Shown here piece by piece: positions 1-10,419 of a stretch of 64,000 nt of DNA. The translations under genes were made by a program, and so were the position numbers. The notes below the pieces were generated by a model. The model searched no databases. It was not told where the DNA came from and saw only the letters and a program-made list of their open reading frames with translations. This stretch comes from Leguminivora glycinivorella (Eukaryota; Arthropoda; Insecta; Lepidoptera; Tortricidae). Location of the stretch: contig NC_062979.1 in assembly GCF_023078275.1 (NCBI RefSeq), positions 14,737,848-14,801,847 of the forward strand. Direction: 5' to 3'. Every line of letters begins with the position of its first letter. The stretch's first letter is position 1.

Positions 1-75
1 GGCTGTCATTTTAATTTAAAAAAAGGATTCTTATAAAATATAATGGTCGACAAAATATTAAACTTATGGGTAATA

Positions 76-1326
76 TTGGGTTGGTAAGAAAGTAATGAGC
101 GAATCATAACCAATATTGTAATTTTTATTTAATTTATTATTTTAATCATTTATCAAAAATATAACGGCCTTCGTTATCTACTACTTGTCTCCATCGTTCT
201 GGTAAAGAATGAATAGCATCGGCGAAGAAGTTCTTACGTTTAGATTCAAAAAACTCAGCTATGTACTGTCGTAGATGGGCTTAATCATCGAACTTTTTTT
301 CATTCAAGGCATTGCTTAGCGATCTGAACAATGCGTAATCCGTATGTCTGGAGTCTGGAGAGTACGGTGGATGAGGTATCACTTTCCAACCTAGCTCCAA
401 TAGCTTTAGCCGAGTCACTTTTGCAATGTGTGGGCGAGCATTTTCGTGTAAGAAAAAAACTTTAGCATGCTGTGGACGATTCTGACAGATTTTTTGGTTT
501 AAATTTTCAAACTGATTACAGTATACTGATGCGGTAACAGTCATTCCACTTGGTAGGAGTTCCCAGTGAATAATACCATGAATATCCCACCAAACGGACA
601 GCATAACTTTTTTCGGGTGAGGCTCTGTTTTTGGTGCCTCTATTCCTTTTTCGTTTGGAGCTAGCCACTGACGTTTGCGTGTGTGATTTATATATAAGAC
701 CCATTTTTCATCTCCAGTGATAAGATGGTCCAACCAGTTGAATGTGCGGCGAAAAGACAGAAGTTGTATGCAGATATCGGCACGGCGGTTTAGTTGATCT
801 CTATCAAGTTCGTGCGGTATCCAAACACTGTATTTGTAGTTTTTTCCCAACTCGTGTAAATGTGTTTCTATGGTGACATGAGAGCAGCCTAACTCGGTAG
901 CAAGAGTACGACTCATTAGCCACGGATCTCCTTCAATTAAGGTTTTTAATTTGGCTATATCAATCTTCACCGGTCGACCAGACTTAGGTTGTTCTGATAA
1001 TGAAAAGTCGCCACTACGAAACCGCTGGAACCATCGTTTCGCCGTGGCCTCAGACACAACTTCAGGAGCAACACGCTGACATATATTACGCACTGCTTCG
1101 GTGGCTGAATGGCCAGACTGAAATTCATATAGTAAGCAATGCCTTACATGCACTTTTAATTCGTCCATTTTCTTCCTTATATTAGCTCGGCGACAGCTAG
1201 TGAATGACTGACGAGAAACTGTGCGACTCGCCTTTTATATACTTTCGACCATAGAAGAATCTAAAACTCTCTCAAAAATTTTACGTGGAATTCAATCGAT
1301 CGCTCATTACTTTCTTACCAACCCAA
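76..1326 (-). mobile_element. mariner DNA transposon (1,251 bp)
   Basis: The two ends form a perfect 27-bp terminal inverted repeat (76-102 and 1300-1326) beginning TTGGGTTGGT, and the element is flanked by the dinucleotide TA on both sides (74-75 and 1327-1328). TA duplication and a length near 1.25 kb are what the Tc1/mariner superfamily shows. It contains one transposase reading frame on the minus strand. The intact termini suggest moderately recent insertion, but the transposase is damaged, so this copy could only move if a related element supplied enzyme. Confidence 0.96.
146..1168 (-). pseudogene. mariner transposase, inactivated
   Basis: The frame starts at ATG 1166-1168. An N-terminal helix-turn-helix region (about residues 1-110) is followed by a WIPHEL linker motif (116-121) and a DDD-type catalytic domain. 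The first catalytic Asp is visible in TGDEKW (D153) and the third in HTDY (D277). The second, expected in the HDNARPH motif, is Glu (E242), exactly 34 residues before D277, the DD34D spacing of mariner. The YSPDL motif reads YSPDS. A TAA at 281-283 ends the protein at residue 295, but the same frame continues to a TGA at 146-148 and would give about 340 codons, normal for mariner. The Asp-to-Glu change and the nonsense codon both argue against activity. The family call is secure; I did not assign a subfamily. Confidence 0.93.
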
Positions 1327-1328
1327 TA

Positions 1329-2820
1329 AATTAGGTGTTTGGGGGCGCTGGCAACTTCGTCCATGCAATAAATTTAACTTTTAATGACGTTTACTCTATC
1401 GAATCAGTCTTAACATCAATCTGAAAAATTCAATTTTTTTGACATAGAAATAACATTTGGCAGAAAAACCTTACTCAGATCATACTTTGGCATAAATCAT
1501 CCCGCAGATTTTCATGCTGGCATAATGTTGATTAGCAAAATAATCTTCTAAACGAAGAGTAGGTACAACACTATTTTTGTTTGCATAATAATTATTTAGG
1601 TGGTATAAAGTTGTCCATCTTCTTCCTAAATCTGTTTGATAGCGAGTCATGTGTGTTGGGGATGCAAGATATCTAACACTCCTCCTCGCTTCGCTCGTCG
1701 TCGTACCTAACGATGCCTCTGGGACTGCATGTATTTCATTTCCTTTTTGCTGCCGTTGTTTTGGTCATGCAAAGTACCTAAGAATGCCATAAAAAATTAT
1801 GCCACAGCAAAGGACTATTATTCTACAAAAAAATTACCAAATCCTTTATCTGTTAGGAGAAAATAACTCTGCTCTTTTAATATTATACTATACGATTATC
1901 ATTGTAATTTGTTTTAATATTACGTCGGTGGCAAACAAGTATACGATCCGCCTGCTGAAAAGCGGTCACCATAATTATTTTCTTTAGCTGCCTCCGCAAT
2001 TTAAATACTACTTTAAACGATGAGCTAAGTATAATTATTTAGGTGCTAACATCTACATGACTACAAATATTAAAAATCTTACGCTTTACAATATTTAGGT
2101 GCCAATTATTATTTTAGTCGCCAAAGTATTGTTTAAAGTTCGTCAGCAATATATTTTGGTCGCTTGAATTTGTTGCCATTTTTTCAATAATATGATGCTT
2201 AATATTTGAGGCTCCTGTATTTTTTTTTGTCGCCACAATATTAATACACAGCCAAATTATATGAATGTATGCCCGACTTAACTTCATGTTTAATATTTTA
2301 GTTGCCTGGTTAAATTATATGCCTTACAAATTGTGTTTCCTTAGTGATTGCATTAAAAATATCACTTTCAAGAAAAAAAGAAGCGTTATGTATTTCCTAC
2401 CATACAATGCTTTGTCTTTTAAGCACCCATGCCACTAGTGCTTACTGTGAAAATTAATTTACCATTGTAGGTATTACCGCAAAAATATTAACCGTAGCCC
2501 GTTTTTAGAGCTGTTATTTATAAAGTTAAAATACTACACGGGTGTTGCGTCGGTAGTCGGTCGGTACCAACGTCATGTATAAAAAAATCTTTTTTTTTTT
2601 CGATAAAGTAAACTGAATTATTTATAGTGATAAAGAAGACAGAACAAAGAAATGGGTAAAATTCATTTCGTCATATTTTATTATGACAACCATGCTTCCT
2701 CGATATTCATTAAATTATGGACGAAATATTAACATAAATCAAATAAAGGCGTGGATAGTGGTTTGCCTTTTACTTACGGGGAATTTGCAGGTGGACAAGA
2801 AATTGACGACATTATAAATA
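1329..2820. other. AT-rich stretch without a recognisable gene
   Basis: No convincing coding exon was seen. A short piece at about 1924-1970 (GGTGGCAAACAAGTATACG...) matches, in reverse, LINE-tail fragments at 37.9 kb and 33.4 kb. From about 2030 to 2310 loosely spaced pieces resembling ATTTAGGTGCC and TTTAGTCGCC recur, possibly a badly decayed tandem repeat. Confidence 0.4.
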
Positions 2821-2821
2821 G

Positions 2822-3050
2822 GCTAGTATCCTACTAGTCAAATCAGCTTCTTTTTAAGAATTGTTAAAACGATTTGCTAATATGAAATACTGAGGAGTGA
2901 TATCATGGTCAATTCATTTACTTTATATCTTTCTCTTTGACTTATTAAATATAAATTATGTTTAAACATAACTTCTGTCCATATTTTTCTTCTAATTATG
3001 TTGTACTTTATTTCGTGCACTGCATAAAATATTTTATTTTATGTACTTAT
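2822..3050 (-). repeat. Dispersed repeat, uninterrupted copy of the 20.6-21.7 kb repeat
   Basis: The reverse complement runs through the same landmarks as 20576-21690: a segment with GCAGTGCACGAAATAAAG, then GTTTAAACATAATTT, TCAAAGAGAAAGATATAAAG, CTCCTCAGTATTTCAT and AAAAAGAAGCTGATTTGAC. This copy lacks the LINE insertion and the roughly 700-bp extra block present in the other, so it serves as an empty-site reference. Confidence 0.75.
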
Positions 3051-3104
3051 AGGAAACTAGCCTATTATTAACATCGTAAAGCCTGGCAAAAAAGAGTAGA
3101 AAAT

Positions 3105-3235
3105 AATAGAGGTGCCCGAAACGAAACGAAACGCTCGAGATATCTATCTCTATCGCTTTTGCGTATTGGCGCGACAGAGCGTCGCGTTTCGATTTCGTTT
3201 CGCGTCGCAGAAATGCCATTCGGCTACGGGGCCTG
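3105..3235 (-). repeat. Dispersed repeat with GCCGAATGGCATTTCTG core
   Basis: Read on the minus strand the segment contains GTAGCCGAATGGCATTTCTG followed by a stretch rich in CGAAAC and by GCGCCAATACGCAA. The same order is seen on the plus strand at 45588-45735, and degenerate relatives lie at 17.4-18.0 and 20.2-20.4 kb. It looks like a non-coding dispersed repeat. Confidence 0.7.
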
Positions 3236-3460
3236 GTATGAAAAAAGTAAGTGTTGCTATGATGGGCAATATATTAGTTCCATTTCTACTTTTTTTTGCC
3301 AAGCTCATAGGCATCATAATCACTTAGGTTAGGTGCATAATTGTATCAATTAGTACATTTGATCGTTGTGTAGAGCTGACTAGAGAGGCACAAAAGGCGT
3401 TTCGATCGCAATTGAGCTTAATCCTGACGGTTAACAAGTATGTAAGTATACTATTATTAT

Positions 3461-3975
3461 CAGGGATCGGACATCTCGTAGCATGGTAAGACGTTAGAGA
3501 ACCATGGAGTCGATTTTAACATAAAATTCAACTCATACTCATACTCACATACTTATTCCAAAAGTTGATTATAAACGAAATAAATATAATTTGGAATTGA
3601 ATAAAACTATATTTTGAAATGAAAAAAAGACTGCCACACTATGTTGTATAATACGTAAAAAAAATGTAAATAAATGACTTTAATAACTGACACATGACGC
3701 ACGTGACTAAATTTGATAAAATGGCCGGTGCGTCTACCGCAATAAAAGTCTGTATAACTAGGTAGGTAGGTAATTATTTTTTCTTTCATTTATTGTCTTA
3801 ACAGTTAACATTCAGTCATACAGTTTTAATAATTCATCGTTTTAGATGAAATTAAAAGAATTTTGTGACAAATTATATACATGAAGATGAGTATGAGTAT
3901 AAATTAAATTTAAATGTTAATATCGACTCCATGGTTCTCTAACGTCTTACCATGCTACGAGATATCCGAACCCTG
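3461..3975. mobile_element. Non-autonomous hAT-type element (515 bp)
   Basis: Inverted termini begin CAGGGATCGGACATCTCG on the left and end CGAACCCTG on the right. The complementarity extends about 50 bp through the GTAGCATGGTAAGACGTTAG segment. The flanks are a perfect 8-bp direct repeat ATTATTAT (3453-3460 and 3976-3983). CAGGG ends with an 8-bp duplication fit the hAT superfamily. There is no transposase frame inside. Confidence 0.88.
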
Positions 3976-3983
3976 ATTATTAT

Positions 3984-5007
3984 ATAGTATGTACCTATAC
4001 TATTAGGCAGCGATAGATAGGTCAGTACATATGGGCATTGGGCACTCTCAGGGCAGCCGTAAGAGAAGAATGGCGGAAAAATGTAAAACGTGTCTCTCAG
4101 GACAGCGTGATGACCACGACCACTCTGTCAAGAGTGATACTACTATTATTAAAACTACTGCGCTGCGCTATTCCTGATATTTCAACTTATATTGTAACAT
4201 AATCGACATAATTTTGAAGTTTGGCTGAAACTTGCTGATATTTTATATGACACCCTCCTGACACAAATTGACAATAATTTAAGATTGAAAGTGGCATCTA
4301 ATGAGACACAGTCGAGCACCGGTACTTTTACCTTACTATTTTATGTGTTTTCAGCCACCCTGCAAAATAGTGTTGGTTTAGTCGTATAGTAAGCTGAAAT
4401 AACAGCAAAAGCTTAGTAGTTTTACTAATAGTAAAAACTCTTGAACTGCCAAGATTATCGACTTAATGAAAATAAGACAATTGGACTTTAAGACTAGTAT
4501 ACTGTAAAAATCCTATTTGACCAATTTTATTAGGTACACAGCGAGTTTTCGACGATGTAACTTCAGGTCGTCCTTTTCCACTATATTTTGTAAGTTCGAT
4601 AGGGACGCACCGATACGATAAAGTGTGCTCTCCCCCTACTGTTCTACTTACAGATGCTCTGCTTTAGCAACTTATCCCAAGATTTAGCGTAGACACTAGT
4701 TTTTTTTTACAAAAGCGACTGCCACCAGACCTTCCAATCCAGAGAGTAAACTAGACCCTATTGGGATTAATCCGGTTTCCTGCAATATGTACACCAGCCA
4801 GGTCGCATCAACCACAGTTAACATCACGCAGCAGAAGTCTATGAAAAATCCCATGAAAAAACTTTGAGAACGCTAAATTCGGTAACAGGCGGTTTGGTGA
4901 AGCCAACCCTAAGATACCATTATGGCCACCCGCTTCCCGCTGAAAGTAACGCTCTTGATCAGCTCACAGTTGCCGCCTGTCAAAAAAACGACCAGTGTAG
5001 TATCTGT
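3984..5007. other. Intergenic, with a degraded dispersed-repeat fragment at 4677-4800
   Basis: No gene is seen. At 4677-4800 a fragment (CCCAAGATTTAGCGTAGAC, ACTGCCACCAGACCTTCC, TTGGGATTAATCCGG) matches a piece at 33720-33815 and, reversed, 33125-33230. It belongs to a very common lepidopteran dispersed repeat, probably LINE-derived. Confidence 0.55.
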
Positions 5008-5112
5008 CATGTCTCACTCATACAAGCATGGTGCTCGTTCACATACATACACGAGCTTAGACTGTGTGCGTAGGAGCGCGCCTCTTTCATATATTTGATC
5101 GCCATTGGCCGA
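5008..5112. repeat. Repeat pair member (partner at 38488-38600)
   Basis: It shares CTCACTCATACAAGCATGG, then a GTTCAC...GAGCTTAGA block, then GCGCGCCTCTTTCATATA and TTTGATCGCCA with 38488-38600 in the same order and orientation. Neither copy shows a coding frame. Confidence 0.65.
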
Positions 5113-5343
5113 GGTGTGCAAGAGGTGATCATTATTTAACGCATGTTTTACATACACGTATACCGTACGTGTAACTCACATTGTTAAGTTTATGGACATG
5201 ACCACAACGTGCCGTAAAGCAAAAACAAATAACCGGCCACTGCGCAGCCAGACAATTTCTTTTCCTGGTTAATTTACATAAGTAATCTGATCTGTGTGGA
5301 AAAACAAATCAACTCGTAAATCTATAATATTAACCACCATCTG

Positions 5344-5670
5344 TCCGGCCTAGTTAACCAATGGTATGGGGTTCGATCCCGGTATGGGCATATACATATT
5401 TCTGCGATGAACACACGCAGACTATACATAATTAATTAAAAGGGGCCTCCGAATTGGCCCGAAACATGTCGCAGCAATAGCGATAATAACGTGAGTACAA
5501 CCGTAGTTTAATTAATTATTTGAATATGTCTCACGAAAGTTTAACGTGTACAGACTATACATATTAGTTCCTGAGTCATGTTCCTGATTTTCTCTATGTA
5601 CTTTAATAATAACCTATAGTTTTGTATATATCATGTGGTCTGTGTAAGATGTCCCCTAATATTTATTTAT
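5344..5670 (+). repeat. Degenerate tRNA-derived SINE with internal insertion
   Basis: A degraded tRNA-like head (CCGGCCTAGTTAACC, then GGGGTTCGATCCCGGTA as box B) begins near 5344. The body resumes after an unrelated block of about 150 bp with TTAGTTCCTGAGTCATG, TCTCTATGTA and finally TCTGTGTAAGATGTCCCC. The order matches the intact SINE at 42641-42890. Confidence 0.6.
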
Positions 5671-5778
5671 TGAATATTCCTAAATAATAGAAAATTATGT
5701 TACCACTTTGGATTTTGGGTTCCATCAACTTACACTTTGTCTAAGTTCTTCAAGAGGAAATTCAAGACCAGTTTAAAT

Positions 5779-5933
5779 CATGCGCGGATCCAGGGGGGGG
5801 GGGTCATGGGGGTCATGACCCCCCCCCCTGGAGCCTAAGTTGGCCATACAAATAGACCACGTGACCCCCCCCCTGGGGCCCCGGGCCTTTAACACGTGAC
5901 CCCCCCCTGGGCACGAAGCTGGATCCGCGCTTG
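5779..5933. mobile_element. Short hAT-type MITE with G/C homopolymer runs (155 bp)
   Basis: The ends CATGCGCGGATCCAG and CTGGATCCGCGCTTG are inverted relatives, and both sides carry the 8-bp direct repeat GTTTAAAT (5771-5778 and 5934-5941). The inside has a G10 run, a mirrored C run, and two copies of a CACGTGACCCCCCC-like block. The 8-bp duplication points to hAT. Confidence 0.85.
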
Positions 5934-5993
5934 GTTTAAATCTCAGTCAAATGTAGGTGCAGTAAGGTCCCGATTATTAATTTACTTATGCAG

Positions 5994-6138
5994 CAGTAGG
6001 CCTAGCACATGATGGCCGCGGGAGTATGTCGCCGCGAGATAGATGCCACGTCTTCTTCTAACTGTATTAATGACATAAGGACGGGTAGTCTATCTCGCGG
6101 CGACATACTCCCGCGGCCATCATGTGCTAGGCCTACTG
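5994..6138. mobile_element. Palindromic MITE (145 bp)
   Basis: The terminal inverted repeat begins CAGTAGGCCTAGCACATGAT and is essentially perfect for about 50 bp on each side, leaving a loop of about 45 bp. No target duplication could be assigned with confidence. It has no coding content. Confidence 0.85.
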
Positions 6139-6583
6139 GTCAATAAACCTAAGAGAACTTCAACCAACGTTTGACCTTCAAACTAGTCCCTAGGATAACA
6201 ATATTTGTTGAGCCGCTGAAAAAAACGTGACAAGTCCAAGTAAATTAATGGTCAATGTGACTCTGATAGGTAAACGATCTGAATGACATTAATAACTAGT
6301 CCTTGTGTTTACCTCTGTCAGCGAGCCTGTTCTGGTTGGACTGGTTCAATGTGATGATATCGGGCTCCGTTAAAACCTCTACAGGAAAAAACAAGAACAA
6401 GGTTACTCACTGTTGCCACCTTTAAGATAGGTAAAGGTCTAAAGGTGGATGTAAAGGTGGATAACCCGCGCGAAATCGCCTTTTCGTATAAACCTAGTCC
6501 TTATTTCCCCTTATTATCTAATCTACTTACCTTCAAATGCTGACATTTATACAACATTTATACGCGCTCTGTTATTATAGTAT

Positions 6584-7452
6584 TTTTTCTACTCCCGTGT
6601 TGTTATTCGTCATTTACCGTGTCGTGCATAGATCGTTAAAACCCTACATAAAAGATGCCCGCCCCCGCTCGGCACCCCGCGCACCCACGCATACGATATA
6701 GCTCTTAAAGCATTGTTAGTAGCCTTTAAGGGATATAGCGGGCCGCGGGGCGCCGGCCGGGAGCGGGCGGCGGCGCGGGGGAGTGCGAGCGACAGGTTGA
6801 GTGCAGAAACATTGCAGAGGACAAGTCAAAATATAGAAAACAGTGCGAATTTCACGAAAGTTATTCTAGAAAACTATTTCAAAGTAAGTGCATGGTCGTA
6901 GAAAAAGTATTGTATGCAACGGTGTTTAACTGAGTCAAAAAATACTCGTGGCGTCTTTTTTGACCTCCTTTAAACGCCTGTTGCATAATAGTATTTTATG
7001 CAACAGGCGTTTAAAGGAGGTCAAAAAAGACGAGTGGCGTGAGTAACAATTTGAGGCGAAGCCGAAAATTGTTATTGAGACGCCACGAGTATTTTTTGAC
7101 TCAGTTAAACACCGTTGCATACAATACTTTTTCTACGACCATGCACTTAGTTTTTAATAGTTTTCTTGAATAAATTTCGTGAAATTCACACTGTTTCCTG
7201 TATTTTGACTCAAAGGTTTGTACTGTCAGCTCGGCTGCGCAAAGCCTTTCCGCGCACGCCCGCAGTGTCGTTATAAGGCGTTGCCATGGTTACAGAGCCA
7301 AACAATGCGTTTTCAGTTTTTTCGATACTGCGCGCATGCGCGGAAAGCCGGCGGACGCTGGCTTTGGGGAATAGACCTTTATGTAGGGTTTTAAAGATCT
7401 GTGCACGACCCTGTAAATGACGAATAACAGTTCGGGAGTAGAAAAAATACCT
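6584..7452. mobile_element. Foldback-like non-autonomous element
   Basis: Sequence around 6584-6660 (TATTTTTTCTACTCCCG, then ATTCGTCATTTACCG) is inverted at 7380-7452, and 6815-6960 is inverted at 7080-7213. In the centre a smaller palindrome (6958-7032) folds on itself around TTGCATAATAGTATTTTATG. The left half between the arms is strikingly GC-rich (6660-6790). Part of the right half recurs at 62300-62653. There is no transposase frame. The outer limits are approximate. Confidence 0.75.
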
Positions 7453-7560
7453 ACTATTATGCAACTGGCGTTTAAGTGAGGTCAAAGAAGACGAGTGGCG
7501 TGGGTAACAATTTGAGGCGAAGCCGAAAATTGTTAATAAAGACGCCACGAGTATTGCCTG
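7453..7560. repeat. Extra module of the 6.6-7.5 kb element
   Basis: This stretch repeats internal modules of the neighbouring element: a GCAACTGGCGTTTAAG relative, GACGAGTGGCGTG, and the stem AACAATTTGAGGCGAAGCCG / GAAAATTGTT followed by GACGCCACGAGTATT. It is probably an end or a partial second copy. Confidence 0.6.
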
Positions 7561-8552
7561 GCTCGAAAAATAGTGATTATTTACCGAAAAGCCAATTATA
7601 AGTACTTAATATTACTATGTTATTTTATTTTTGAAGTTTCTGTTATGGTATAGATCAAGCAAACGTATCTACTTAGCGTGTCAAATGAACTCAGTGAAAT
7701 CCACTGAGTTGTCCGTCTTTACTCGCAGCTTGCAGCTTTCGGGCGTCAATTTTTGTAAGTTGAAGTCAACCAAAACATAAAAAATGCCTCGTTACGTGAT
7801 ATTCAATTGCAACAACACAAAAATTATGAACAATCAAGAGCCTGAGACATATTTAAAATTACAGGCAAGAATCAACTTCAGTACAAAATTTGACACGCTC
7901 GGCCCCTATACAAATATATGAATTTGTTTCTTCTATCTAAATTAAGTTCTGTGGTTATGGTGATTTTTGTATCAGTCAAGACGCCGAAAAAATAAACTCG
8001 AGCAACGAGTAAAATGGGGACTACGTTGCTATGGAGAAGCATTCGTCCATTTCCCTCATTACGCGTTTTGATCTCTCAGGTAAGGTAATTCGTGCAAGCC
8101 TTAATGTCATCTTGTTCTACTTGAAGACTAACTGGGAAATCACCTCCATCTGAAGCGCAAGAACACATCCATAAGAACATCACTAAAATGGTACTTACGG
8201 CCCAGCTACATGGTACGAAAATGTGTATCCTATTTTATTAACATTGCGAACTATTGAGGTCACATACGCCGTCAAGTCAAATGCCGCAGTGAAACTCGCA
8301 TACGAGTTCACGCAACATGTAAATGGGCCCTAAAATCTAGCAAGTAGATACTATGTTCTTGGAGATGTGTTTAGTTTGCCAGAAACCTTAGTAAATTATT
8401 TATTTTTTCTCAAGGTTCAGATGAAATATATTGAGGAAGCTACATATTTAGGTAGTTCGCGAAAACTTTCCAGCAAAAACAGGAAAATAAACAATTTAGA
8501 TATTGCGTAACATATACCACTACGAGTAGACATAGTCGTGTTTAAGTATCTA
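7561..8552. other. Intergenic, nothing recognised
   Basis: No exon, hairpin or recurrent family was recognised in this stretch. Confidence 0.35.
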
Positions 8553-8688
8553 CAGTCTGACCAAAAAGAGTAGAAATTAAAAAGTGGCAACATTGTAGTG
8601 TCATCCCTTTCAAATCAATATGAGTGAGAAAACGGGACGACATTACGATGTTGCCACTTTTTACTTTCTACTCTTTTTGATCAGACTG
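8553..8688. mobile_element. Tc1/mariner-type MITE, TA-flanked (136 bp)
   Basis: The left end CAGTCTGACCAAAAAGAG and right end CTCTTTTTGATCAGACTG are inverted, with TA immediately outside both (8551-8552, 8689-8690). The arms continue through TAGAAA...AAAGTGGCAAC. A second, interrupted copy of the family is at 33645-33905. Confidence 0.9.
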
Positions 8689-8690
8689 TA

Positions 8691-9972
8691 TGTGGCTACC
8701 ATAAGTTTTTAGACCCTGAATTACGTCACAATAATGTACTTTTGGGGGTTGGTTTGGTAATGAAGAAGTGAACATTTCCCCCAAACCGTTACTAGAACCA
8801 AAAATTAAATACATTTTCCATGACGTTTAGGCAATTGAGTCTCGTATTAAAAACTCATAATAACCACACTAATGTCATAGTGAAAATGTTAAGATAACAA
8901 TGCCTACGTGGTTTCTATTTGTAAAGGTTTGTTTTAAAAAGCTGACAGTCACAAAAAGCTCTATACTTTCCGCTGGAGTTGCGCCAAACAGTACATTAGC
9001 TTACTTTTATGACACAAAATGTCTTTTTTTTTTAAGTTTTTAAAATGAGTTTAAGTACAAAACTATTAAGAGCCTAATCCTAAACAACTTTAAGGCTGTT
9101 TTGTATGTAAGTATATAGCAAACTGATAGGACTATGAATCATAAGGTTCGTAAGTCAACTACAGATTGTATGAATAAGTTAAATAAGTACTTTATCCTCA
9201 ATCCGTCAATGGAGCTGCCCCTGATCTTTACGAGGCATCATCATATTCACGATGATAATGATACGGTCGGTCACGTCTACAGCAATCAAGTGGATGTCAG
9301 AAGAGAGATGTGGACAGGGCAGGCTCAAATATCAAGGGATGATCTGGACATTTTCCTCAAAATACGCTAAGGGAAAATAGTGTAGATTACATTATCTTCC
9401 TTGAACACTTTTCAAATTCATGACTTTTATGAGTCATAACCAAATTGTATCTACCTACTGTACACCTTGGAATGACATATATCGTACCTACGTCGTATTA
9501 ATTATACCTTTTCTTTCTAATGTTTCCTAAATCGTTTATTAACTGCCGTGTACGTGCAGATATGTAAAAATCTAACTACACATAATTAGTCGTATAAAAA
9601 CTACTACAATTTCTTAACTTATTCCGTACCTACATATAATTAAATGGCTAATTAAGTAATTATGTTACTTAGCAACATTGTTACTAAGCGCATTATTATG
9701 TATAAATCATCTGAAATAGGTATTTGTATCAACACGACTGTTTAATAGTCGTTATGGGGTATTGTGGTTATTGTATGTCAGCATTTTTTAATAGCCTTTC
9801 TATATTGTATCCCACTGCTGGACAAAGCCCTCCCCCGTTCCTCCACTTGTCACGGCTCTGTGGATGGCCCAGCCAGCCACCAAAAAATGTTATAATATCA
9901 TAATATGCGATTTTTGTTAATGTGTTAAAATTGCAAACGGAGCTTGATAGCCGCGCTTGGGAACGTCCTCAT
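8691..9972. other. Intergenic, with a short dispersed-repeat fragment near 9806-9870
   Basis: The fragment reads TATCCCACTGCTGGACAAAG then CTCCCCCGTTCC, a motif widespread in lepidopteran dispersed repeats. An isolated 78-codon frame at 9134-9370 has no recognisable domain and was not accepted as a gene. Confidence 0.45.
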
Positions 9973-10225
9973 TTTTTAGGGTTCCGTACCAAAAAGGTAC
10001 AAAAGGAAAGGACGGACAGAGTCGAACTATGGTGCGACATTGTCCGTCAGTGTAACCGTCCGTCACGTAACTAAATATCTCGAGAACTACCTAATGCTAT
10101 CAACTTGAAATTTGGTATAGGTATTTGTGAACCTCTACAAATTGAAAGTATATATTTTTAATTTTTTAATTTTAATTGTAGAAAATGGCCAAAATGAAAG
10201 GGGGGCAAACTGTAAACTTCAAGTT
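9973..10225 (+). repeat. Dispersed repeat beginning TAGGGTTCCGTACC
   Basis: It starts with TAGGGTTCCGTACCAAAAAG and carries GAAATTTGGTATAGGTAT downstream, a layout I recognise from common lepidopteran interspersed repeats. A shorter relative is at 34281-34400 (TAGGGTTCCGTATTTC). Non-coding. Confidence 0.6.
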
Positions 10226-10419
10226 ACCTACTAGGTTAAGTGGGGTATCGTTTGAAAAAGCTCATGAAAATTGAACGTAACTTGATACTTTACTAGTAAA
10301 AACATTAATTTGTGGGTATAAAAATAATGTATTCTTGTAGATCTTAGATGCTTAGTGGGTACCTTCATCACTACCAATTAACCAATGAACAAACCTTTAA
10401 TTAATGACTTCATATATTC

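Noticed and set aside
9134..9370. 78-codon plus-strand frame
   Set aside because: No recognised motif, no paralog in the window and no supporting splice or promoter context.
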